Origin: Dermacentor variabilis
Taxonomy: Eukaryota; Arthropoda; Arachnida; Ixodida; Ixodidae
Assembly: GCF_050947875.1 (NCBI RefSeq)
Contig: NC_134573.1
Coordinates: 50,208,115-50,272,114 of the forward strand
Direction: 5' to 3'
DNA length: 64,000 nt
The notes beneath the pieces are model-generated. The model was not told the DNA's origin. It did not search any database and saw nothing but the letters and a program-made list of their open reading frames with translations. This document shows, one piece after another, positions 56,609 to 64,000 of the stretch (position 1 is the first letter of the stretch; each line of letters opens with the position of its first letter). A program made the translations under genes and the position numbers.

Positions 56609-57080
56609 GAAGGAATGACCGAATCATAAACCATGTAACTAATAAACGCTTTCGTCATTCGACGTCTAACCTTTCCAAACCACGCGGCGCAACGACATTG
56701 AACATGCGGACAAGCTCATAAGAATCGCCTGTAAAGCAGCACTCGGCCTGCCTGAAAGCACAAGCACGATCCGACTGCACGAATTGGGAATGATGAACAC
56801 ATTCGAGGAATATGCAGCAGCCACACTAATGTCGCAGCGTGAATGGCTAAACACGACACCTCAGGGACGCTCGGTTTTACAAAGGCTTCACTATCCACAG
56901 ACACCACAGTATTGCGGCAACGAAACAATACTACTGCCATCTGAAATCCGAGAGAGGATCCACGCTGGAATTCTAACGACACACGCAACGCGCACAGGGC
57001 GACTCCGAAAAAAAGCTAAATTGCGGCAAAAACAAATGTCATGCTAACCAAACATGCCGAGAAAAATAAAGAAAAAGAAT

Positions 57081-58832
57081 ACCAACGTTGCTTGTTAACT
57101 TTCTAAGATTTCGCTAGGTTTGGTGAAAAACTTTCAAATATATTTCTTTCGAGAAAACTCGTGTAATTTTTTTTTCAAAGCTGTCACCTATAAATAAAGT
57201 GTAATAAAGTACGTCGTTGCGCAAATGAGAATTGTCTGCGTTGACTTAATGCTTTATTATCGAGGGGGTTAACGTTGAGGCATGGCCTTCGAGATCTCCC
57301 CAGTGACGGCGCATCCTTACAATCTCGAAGAGCACAATTCGATGAAGTTGGTCACGAAGCGAACGATCGCAAATGGTCGCAATTCACTGGTTTAGCTCAT
57401 TCACTGAGTGCTCGATTTTTCAGCGGCGCGAATGCAGTGACAAGGCTAAGCTGCTTAACCAACGCGCTGAAGGTTATCTTACGCGGCAAAAATGGCGCGA
57501 GAAGAGGTTAACGGCACCAACCGACAGTGGTTTTATAGTGGCAACGGGCAGGTAGCGCTTGCTTGTGCCAGCATGAGTCTCCATGAGTCCCGTCTCGGTC
57601 GCCATTTGTAGATGTAAAACCTGAATAAATAAGCAGACTAGATGACTATTTGTCTCCGCCCTGTATCAAAAATGTTTGATGCCAATAAATATCATCATCA
57701 TTGTAGTTGGCCGCATGACCTCTTCCAATCGGTAGGTGTAAATGCGCTTACACTGTATTTTGTTGCATACCTTGCCGTAATGTAATAGTGAAAATTTACG
57801 CGAGGTCGCCTTTCCGTAGGCTCTGTATCGGTGTGGTATCTTGCGATGCCGTGTAATAGACATTTTGGTAAGGAATTTGGTAAGCACTAGCAGGATCCGG
57901 GCATTGACGTACCGGTAGGCTCGCAACAAAAATTCAAAAACCGGTTACCTGTCAGTATTCTGTGTGCTTCTGCATGTATTGAGGAAGGCATGAAGCTACG
58001 TCTGCTGACGCTTGCCACGATAACTTATGACGGGCATTAGCTCAATAAAAGACGCGCTGAGTGCTTAGTTCGTGGACAGTGGAAAGCGTAAGTTTGTGCT
58101 TACATCGCAAGGCTACACGTGGGCAGAGAGAAATAAACATGGACAAAGCTATCAGTGTTTTCTTGCAAGGCGGGGGATAGGGGGACGTAACCACCTCCAC
58201 CCATCCCCCCTCCTTCTCGCACCCGTATGTAGCAATACATGCATAAAAATTTACTTAGAGGTCCACCCACGGCTTCCTGTCATTTAAAAAAAATGATAGA
58301 ACTTCGGCAAGGTTGACATTTGGGCTAGTTGGTACATTTCCGTGATAAAGGTAGAGTGAAGAACAAGGACACAGAAGTAGGACGAATACTACATGTGACT
58401 TGGTGTATGTTTTAGAATAAAATTGCACGACTTCTACAACAAAGTACTGGGAAGACCATTTGTTCCTATAGGAGTAATTATACAGACATGCAATTTGGCT
58501 TCACTATATTGACACCTTCGTGACAGTTTCGAGAGCTGTAAAGACCTGCATTATGCCAGCTGTTCTCGATAATTTCAATGCGCACAATTTGTACACACCA
58601 ATAAGCAGAGCTTTTATTTGGCTATCGTGTACTATTTTGCCTCAGCCAATGTGGCCATGCTGTACACTGCCCAGCCAACTTCTATGTATACGTTGCACAA
58701 TGAGATGTACGTCTTCTCTCCTTGGCAGTACAATGTTCTAGCTTTACACTGCGACACCTGTACTCAGTCTTTCTCGGGTCTTTCATTGCACTTATAGTGT
58801 ACATTGCCATAGCCACGTTAATTAAAGCAAGG
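57081..58832. other. Nothing recognised
   Basis: AT-rich sequence with short frames only. The 57275-57511 frame (Arg-rich, 78 codons) has no motif. No repeats with matching termini were found. Confidence 0.35.
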
Positions 58833-58843
58833 TGAACCACCCC

Positions 58844-59190
58844 TGTCCGGAGCCAGGTATTCTTAGCACCCTCTGCAGCGTCACAGATCTGACCGTCGCC
58901 GTGGTCAGTTGCTTCGCGGCTGCTGGGGACTGAGGGCCGGGGTTTGATTGTTGTATTCATATAGGAGGTTGTGGCCAAGTACTGCACCAGGGTGGCCAAT
59001 CCTGCTCTGGTGAGAGAGTGCGTTACCGGTTATGGTCACCGGGATCAGGCCGCACTCCAGGCCTGTTTGTGCAATCTTCTCAACACACGGTTCTTTTCTT
59101 GTATTTTCCGGTGGAGGATTGCGCGGCACCGGGATTTGAATCACGGTCCTCTTGCACTGGAGACGGATACTCTACCGTCCCCGCAGGAGT
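58844..59190 (-). pseudogene. Inverted 5' UTR and ORF start of RTE copy 3
   Basis: On the minus strand it reads the tRNA-like head (59185-59120; B-box-like GATTCAAATC as rc of 59133-59142, A-box region GGACGGTAGAG), then UTR, then ATG at 58960-58958 (MNTTIKPRPSVPSSREATD) and CDAAEGAKNTWLRT to the break. It matches 19560-19430 of copy 1 in order. It supplies the start codon that the forward part lacks. Confidence 0.75.
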
Positions 59191-59191
59191 T

Positions 59192-59432
59192 AAATTAAAA
59201 ATTGAATTATGGTGTTCTGCGTGGCAAAAACTACTTTCTGATTATGCACGCCGTAGTGGAGGACTCCGAAAATTTCGACCACCTGGGGTTCTTTAACGTG
59301 CACCTAATTCTAAGTACACGGGTGTTTTCGCATTTCGCCCCCATCGAAATGCGGCCGCCGTGGCCGGGGTCCGATCCCGCGACCTCGTGCTCAGCAGTCT
59401 AACACCATAACCACTGAGCAACCACGGCGGGT
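59192..59432 (-). mobile_element. Ruka-type SINE with 12-bp target duplication
   Basis: CCCGCAGGAGTT flanks it at 59180-59191 and 59433-59444. The copy is complete at the head, while its tail end is AT-rich rather than (ATT)n. It inserted at the tip of the inverted RTE 5' end, after the RTE arrived. Confidence 0.92.
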
Positions 59433-59444
59433 CCCGCAGGAGTT

Positions 59445-60605
59445 GTACGCCTCATTTAACCTACAGTGGTGCCCTATTTGATCAGTCAAGGTGGACCAAT
59501 CTGAGCTCGGTTATACCGCATGGATGGCACTCGGCTAGAGAACCTGGTATTTATGACCTGCACATGTGTGGCCACACATAATTGAGGATATATAATTTTT
59601 TTTAGGAGGGTTTCCGTACAGTGATAAAAGGAAGGAAAATACATTAAAAGAAAGAAAAAAAAGGAACATAACATGTGATTTGAACTCGTGATCCTTCAAT
59701 GTTGCCCGGAAAGGCAGCTCAGTCGGTTGGTTCGTCAAGCCAACGGTTACATTCAAGCGCCAAAGCTCCTGCTCCGAGCCTCATACTTATGTGGAAAGGG
59801 ACTGATGATATGCCGAATAACTTCCTGTCATTCAATAAGAGTGTCTCTCTTTCATGCAGCCTACCAATTCGCGCTGTTTCGGTTTAGACAAAACAATTTA
59901 TCATTCGAGGCGCACTTGCCAAGTTTGCCTCCAATTAAAACTGTCTGCGATGCCTATAGTGCAGCTCTTATCTCACTCAACATACACAGCTCTATATACG
60001 TGCATCCGGTGCAATGCTTTCCGTTGTATCAGCAATTTCAATGTCATGGCCGATCATGTAAGCAAAAGTAGCTGCTTACTATTTACAATATCCAGAATGG
60101 ATCAAACGTGAAGTTGTCACCGGCATTCTGAGTTGTTGGAAGGCATAATTTCTTGGAAAGATGGCCGCCAGAGGAGCAGCGTGAACTCGAGCGGCTTTAG
60201 AGACTAGGAAAACTGCCTTAAAATATTTAGACTTGAGGGGAAGCTTCGTTAACAAACTATAACACGGCAATCAGCACTCGTATACGACGAGAGAAATTAT
60301 TGAGACGTGGAAAATTCCCTTGAAATAAATCTGGTTTGCGAGACAAATGCTTGTATGTATTGAATCTCTTAAAAGATGAGGGGGGAAATATGCGCTCAGC
60401 GAGAAGGCATCGTCAGCACGAGACCACCCCAGGCACCTTACTGAGATGTAGAGAGCTTCGCGGCCGGAACGAAGTCTCCCCTCTTAGCCGGCTAAGGGTG
60501 GAAAACGCGCTTTCCGATCGCTCAAGGTTGCGCGGACATTGTATAGCTCTAGCGTCTAGGAAAAAGCTTAAACACGTGCGGGGGTGGCACGCATAGCGTG
60601 GATAG
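59445..60605. other. 1.16-kb unassigned segment inside RTE copy 3
   Basis: It does not match the other RTE copies. A tRNA-like D-arm (GGCAGCTCAGTCGGTTGG near 59713) and a minus-strand B-box-like sequence near 59680 occur in it. It may be genomic DNA carried upstream of the source element (5' transduction) or a later insertion. No gene was recognised. Confidence 0.4.
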
Positions 60606-63434
60606 CGGACAGGCCGCCATTGGAATCTGAACCTGGCAACGTTTAACGTTAGAACGCTATCTAGTGAGGCGAGTCTAGCAGTGTTATTGGAGGAATTAGA
60701 GGTTAGTAAATGGGATATAATAGGGCTCAGTGAGGTTAGGAGGACAAAAGAAGCATATACAGTGCTAAAAAGCGGGCATGTACTGTGTTACCGGGGCTTA
60801 GCGGAGAGACGAGAACTAGGAGTCGGATTCCTGATTAATAAGGAAATAGCTGGTAACATACAGGAATTCTATAGCATTAACGAGAGGGTGGCAGGTCTTG
60901 TTGTGAAACTTAATAAGAGGTACAAATTGAAGGTGGTACAAGTCTATGCCCCTACATGCAGTCATGATGACCAGGAAGTCGAAAGCTTTTATGAAGACGT
61001 GGAATCGGCGATGGGTAAAGTCAAAACAAAATACACTATACTGATGGGCGACTTCAATGCCAGGGTAGGCAAGAAGCAGGCTGGAGACAAGTCAGTGGGG
61101 GAATATGGCATAGGCTCTAGGAATAGCAGAGGAGAATTATTAGTAGAGTTTGCAGAACAGAATAATATGCGGATAATGAACACCTTTTTCCGCAAGCGGG
61201 TTAGTCGAAAGTGGACGTGGAGGAGCCCGAATGGTGAGACTAGAAATGAAATCGACTTCATACTCTGCGCGAACCCTGGCATCATACAAGATGTAGACGT
61301 GCTCGGCAAGGTACGCTGCAGTGACCATAGGATGGTAAGAACTCGAATTAGCCTAGACTTGAGGAGGGAACGGAAGAAACTGGTACACAAGAAGCCAATC
61401 AATGAGTTAGCGGTAAGAGGGAAACTAGAGGAATTCCGGATCAAGCTACAGAACAGGTATTCGGCTTTAACTCAGGAAGAGGACCTTAGTGTTGAAGCAA
61501 TGAACGACTATGTCATGGGAACCATTAAGGAGTGCGCAATAGAAGTCGGTGGTAACTCCGTTAGACAGGAAACCAGTAAGCTATCGCAGGAGACGAAAGA
61601 TCTGATCAAGAAACGCCAATGTATGAAAGCCTCTAACCCTACAGCTAGAATAGAACTGGCAGAACTTTCTAAGTTAATCAACAAGCTTAAGACAGCGGAC
61701 ATCAGGAACTATAATATGGATAGAACTGAACAGGCTCTCAGGAACGGAGGAAGCCTAAAAACAGTGAAGAAGAAACTAGGAATAGGCAAGAATCAGATGT
61801 GTGCGTTACGAGACAAAGCCGGCAATATCGTTACTAATATGGATGAGATAGTTGAAGTGGCTGAGGAGTTCTATAGAGATTTATACAGTACCAGTGGCAC
61901 CCACGATGATAGTGGAAGAGAGAATAGCCTAGAGGAATTCGAAATCCCACATGTAACGCCAGAAGAAGTAAAGAAAGCCTTAGGAGCTATGCAAAGGGGG
62001 AAGGCAGCTGGGGAGGATCAGGTAACAGCAGATTTGTTGAAGGATGGTGGTCAGATTGTTCTAGAGAAACTGGCCATCCTGTATACGCGATGCCTCATAA
62101 CGTCGAGCGTACCGGAATCTTGGTTGAACGCTAACATAATCCTAATCCATAAGAAAGGGGACGCCAAAGACTTGAAAAATTATAGACCGATCAGCTTACT
62201 GTCCGTTGCCTACAAAGTATTTACTAAGGTAATCGCAAATAGAATCAGGAACACCTTCAACTTATGTCAACCAAAGGACCAGGCAGGATTCCGTAAAGGC
62301 TACTCAACAATAGACCATATTCACACTGTCAATCAAGTGATAGAGAAATGTGCAGAATATAACCAACCCTTATATATAGCTTTCATTGATTACGAGAAAG
62401 CGTTTGATTCAGTCGAAACCTCAGCAGTCATGGAGGCATTACGGAATCAGGGTGTAGATGAGCCATATTTAAAAATACTGGAAGATATCTATAGAGGCTC
62501 CACAGCCACCGTAGTCCTCCACAAAGAAAGCAACAAAATCCCTATAAAGATAGGCGTCAGACAGGGAGATACGATATCTCCAATGCTATTCACAGCATGT
62601 TTACAGGAGGTATTCAGAGGCCTGGAGTGGGAAGAATTGGGGATAAAAGTTGATGGAGAATACCTTAGCAACTTGCGATTCGCTGATGATATTGCCTTGC
62701 TTAGTAACTCAGGAGACCAATTGCAATGCATGCTCACTGACCTGGAGAGGCAAAGCAGAAGGGTGGGTCTGAAAATTAATCTGCATAAAACTAAAGTATT
62801 GTTTAACAGTCTCGGAAGAGAACAGCAGTTTACGATAGGTAGCGAAGCACTGGAAGTCGTAAGGGAATACATCTACTTAGGGCAGGTAGTGACCACGGAT
62901 CCGGATCATGAGACTGAAATAACCAGAAGAATAAGAATGGGCTGGGGTGCGTTTGGCAGGCATTCTCAAATCATGAACAGCAGGTTGCCACTATCCCTCA
63001 AAAGGAAAGTGTATAACAGCTGTGTGTTACCAGTACTCACATATGGGGCAGAAACCTGGAGGCTTACGAAAAGGGTTCTGCTGAAATTGAGGACGACGCA
63101 ACGAGCTATGGAAAGAAGAATGATGGGTGTGACATTAAGGGATAAGAAAAGAGCAGATTGGGTGAGGCAACAAACGCGGGTAAACGACATCTTAGTTGAA
63201 ATCAAGAAAAAGAAATGGGCATGGGCCGGACATGTAATGAGGAGGGATGATAACCGATGGTCACTAAGGGTTACGGACTGGATTCCAAGGGAAGGGATGC
63301 GTAGCAGGGGGCGGCAGAAAGTTAGGTGGGCGGATGACATTAAGACGTTTGCAGGGACAACATGGCCACAATTAGTACATGACCGGGGTAGTTGGAGAAG
63401 TATGGGAGAGGCCTTTGCCCTGCGGTGGGCGTAA
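60606..63434 (+). CDS. RTE-clade EN-RT polyprotein, 942 codons open, start codon lost
   Basis: The enzyme nicks DNA with an AP-type endonuclease and copies element RNA at the nick. The frame is open from CGG at 60606 (right after an in-frame TAG) to TAA 63432-63434. The EN is complete from NLNLATFNVRTL: LSEVRRTKEAY, MGDFNARVGKKQ (near 61044), RKWTWRSPNGETRNEIDFILC, CSDHRMVRT. RT: NYRPISLLSVAYK, FIDYEKAFDSVETS, KIGVRQGDTISPMLF (Ile where other copies have Lys), FADD at about 62679-62690. The thumb PVLTYGAETWRL and C-terminal WAGHVMRRDDNRW, RSRGRQKVRWADDIK follow. No ATG opens it because the 5' part was inverted at insertion. It is otherwise the most intact enzyme frame in the window and indicates recent activity. 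Confidence 0.9.
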   Translation, partial: RTGRHWNLNLATFNVRTLSSEASLAVLLEELEVSKWDIIGLSEVRRTKEAYTVLKSGHVLCYRGLAERRELGVGFLINKEIAGNIQEFYSINERVAGLVVKLNKRYKLKVVQVYAPTCSHDDQEVESFYEDVESAMGKVKTKYTILMGDFNARVGKKQAGDKSVGEYGIGSRNSRGELLVEFAEQNNMRIMNTFFRKRVSRKWTWRSPNGETRNEIDFILCANPGIIQDVDVLGKVRCSDHRMVRTRISLDLRRERKKLVHKKPINELAVRGKLEEFRIKLQNRYSALTQEEDLSVEAMNDYVMGTIKECAIEVGGNSVRQETSKLSQETKDLIKKRQCMKASNPTARIELAELSKLINKLKTADIRNYNMDRTEQALRNGGSLKTVKKKLGIGKNQMCALRDKAGNIVTNMDEIVEVAEEFYRDLYSTSGTHDDSGRENSLEEFEIPHVTPEEVKKALGAMQRGKAAGEDQVTADLLKDGGQIVLEKLAILYTRCLITSSVPESWLNANIILIHKKGDAKDLKNYRPISLLSVAYKVFTKVIANRIRNTFNLCQPKDQAGFRKGYSTIDHIHTVNQVIEKCAEYNQPLYIAFIDYEKAFDSVETSAVMEALRNQGVDEPYLKILEDIYRGSTATVVLHKESNKIPIKIGVRQGDTISPMLFTACLQEVFRGLEWEELGIKVDGEYLSNLRFADDIALLSNSGDQLQCMLTDLERQSRRVGLKINLHKTKVLFNSLGREQQFTIGSEALEVVREYIYLGQVVTTDPDHETEITRRIRMGWGAFGRHSQIMNSRLPLSLKRKVYNSCVLPVLTYGAETWRLTKRVLLKLRTTQRAMERRMMGVTLRDKKRADWVRQQTRVNDILVEIKKKKWAWAGHVMRRDDNRWSLRVTDWIPREGMRSRGRQKVRWADDIKTFAGTTWPQLVHDRGSWRSMGEAFALRWA

Positions 63435-63469
63435 CTAGGCTGATGATGATGATGATGAACCACCCCGGA

Positions 63470-64000
63470 GACAGTGCTTTTGGGGCTGCAGTGGGTCAAT
63501 ACGGAAAGAGTGCATTATCGTTGAGTCGCCTTTATTCTGCACTGGAACATACAACTGCTAGTGCAACAATTAATAATTGGTTCAAGCTCTGGCCAGCTTA
63601 ATTACACTATTTCGTGTTATAGCTTAAATACACGAATTTTACAGTGTTTTTCCTGTAAATTTTATGTCACCTCTCACTCGCTCCAGTTGTTGGCATTTCA
63701 CAAAGGAAAATCAATATTATTTCATCATAAAAATTACTGTGTAGTTATCAATGGAAATGGCGAACTACCATTGTGCTGGCTAAATGAATGATGAAATTTT
63801 GTGGAGTTCCCATTGAATCAATGAGAGTACAACAGATCAACAATGGAAATTTAACAACCATTTTTGTAAGGCATACGTGATAGGCAACTCGGCGTATTTC
63901 CGTAGCCATGCGTGCGCTTTTGATTTCGGAAGCATAGAATTAAGCGCAAGTATGTAATAATATATCAACTGCAGTTTAAAGCAAGACTTCAGTTGTACTT
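63470..64000. other. End of window; possible terminus of a relative of the 9.5-kb TIR element
   Basis: At about 63810-63871 the sequence has CAATGAGAG, CAACAGATCAACAATGG and TTAACAACC, and then TTTTTGTAAGG. This resembles the right end of the 9.5-kb element (CAATGG/CAACA motifs, then TTTTTGTACGGG). The last triplet region differs and no partner end is in the window, so this is tentative. The rest is AT-rich with no gene. Confidence 0.35.

Larger units (their letters stand above)
52660..57047 (+). pseudogene. RT of the I-clade LINE, interrupted by the RTE copy
   Basis: A pre-RT block (MDVPITFSELYEAARTFKNTAP near 52675) leads through broken frames to 52987-53397, which holds motif A as LALDVNKVFDNISH (Lys-Val where KGAF/KAF is usual), motif B as KGTLQGAISSPLLFNI (Leu for Pro) and catalytic IYADDITLWA, then TGA at 53395-53397. 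The thumb continues in frame (GMRCAPAKSEYIHI, HLRVLGMCIEE, RLISRVA) to the RTE insertion. On the far side it resumes as ADKLIRIACKAALGLPESTSTIRLHELGMMNTFEEYAAATL and ends at 57045-57047. There is no RNase H domain, unlike the LINE at 49766-52234. Confidence 0.7.
49510..57080 (+). mobile_element. I-clade LINE (plus), split by two other LINEs
   Basis: Parts at about 49510-49765, 52246-53702 and 56609-57080 are one element in the plus direction. An RNase H-bearing LINE inserted at 49765/52246 (11-bp target duplication) and an RTE copy inserted at about 53702/56609. Order: Gag-like ORF1, then the RT. The EN domain that should lie between is missing, so the element suffered an internal deletion. 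The 3' end is near an AATAAAG at about 57065. The left limit is uncertain. Confidence 0.65.
58844..63455 (+). mobile_element. RTE LINE copy 3 with inverted 5' end (twin-priming structure)
   Basis: TGAACCACCCC lies at 58833-58843 and again at 63456-63466, flanking the whole interval. Just inside the left duplicate, 58844-59190 is the RTE 5' UTR and ORF start in reverse orientation, breaking at the sequence CGGACA. The forward part starts at 60606 with CGGACA and runs to the (TGA)n tail. The break points overlap by only 6 bp, so the two pieces together make one RTE element. This is the pattern left by twin priming. Between them lie a later Ruka SINE (59192-59432) and about 1.16 kb of unassigned DNA (59445-60605). 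Confidence 0.75.

Noticed and set aside
60989..61444. Minus-strand 151-codon frame, also present opposite copies 1 and 2
   Set aside because: It is the antisense shadow of the RTE endonuclease. Its conservation follows from the coding strand.

Overview
This is eukaryotic, intron-containing, repeat-dominated DNA. The repeats point to a hard tick (Acari, Ixodida, probably a metastriate such as Rhipicephalus, Dermacentor, Amblyomma or Haemaphysalis). Six copies are present of a tRNA-derived SINE that I recognise as the tick 'Ruka' type. Almost everything else is non-LTR retrotransposon (RTE, L2/CR1-like, I, Jockey and L1/Tx1-like), a Penelope-like element, and TA- or TTAA-target DNA transposons. 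There is no bacterial-style operon and no complete single-copy host gene. The species assignment is inference.

Layout. 1-5.6 kb: a decayed L1/Tx1-like LINE (1064-4590) followed by a tRNA-like sequence. 5.6-19.77 kb: one full-length RTE-clade LINE on the minus strand, cut into three pieces. The first interruption is a CR1-like LINE (7214-8722). The second is a 9,492-bp element with perfect 12-bp terminal inverted repeats and a TA target duplication (9511-19002). That element carries a 3.7-kb near-perfect palindrome of two head-to-head Penelope-like copies (11495-15219), an old Ruka SINE, and two exon-like pieces. 20.8-31.8 kb: Ruka SINEs, a 1.2-1.6-kb repeat present twice in direct orientation (21418-23012 and 26449-27812), a snap-back hairpin, a gag-like LINE ORF1, and an L2-like LINE interrupted by a 1,027-bp piggyBac-type element, then a second decayed L2-like LINE. 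32.0-40.2 kb: a second RTE lineage containing a TA-target MITE, then a probable degraded gag-bearing retroelement. The latter has been hit by a tRNA-derived SINE, a CR1-like LINE and a pogo-type element. 40.2-43.2 kb: nothing recognisable. 43.3-46.1 kb: another L2-like LINE 3' end, one exon of a DXO/RAI1-type decapping nuclease gene, and a minus-strand open frame made of a 78-bp (26-codon) minisatellite. 46.4-48.9 kb: Ruka SINE and a Jockey-type fragment. 49.5-57.1 kb: an I-clade LINE on the plus strand interrupted by an RNase H-bearing I-clade LINE (minus, 49766-52234) and by an RTE copy (53703-56608). 58.8-63.5 kb: the youngest RTE copy, whose EN-RT frame is uninterrupted for 942 codons. Its 5' end lies inverted upstream and the whole unit is flanked by an 11-bp target duplication.

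How it fits together. The RTE, L2/CR1, I and Jockey elements encode endonuclease plus reverse transcriptase for target-primed insertion. The SINEs have no protein and must borrow such enzymes. The cut-and-paste elements here are largely non-autonomous. Because younger elements interrupt older ones whose uninterrupted sequence is known from other copies in this window, several insertion boundaries and target duplications can be read to the base.

Most notable: the 9.5-kb TA-target element with its palindromic Penelope pair, the tRNA-like head on the RTE 5' UTR, and the twin-primed RTE copy.
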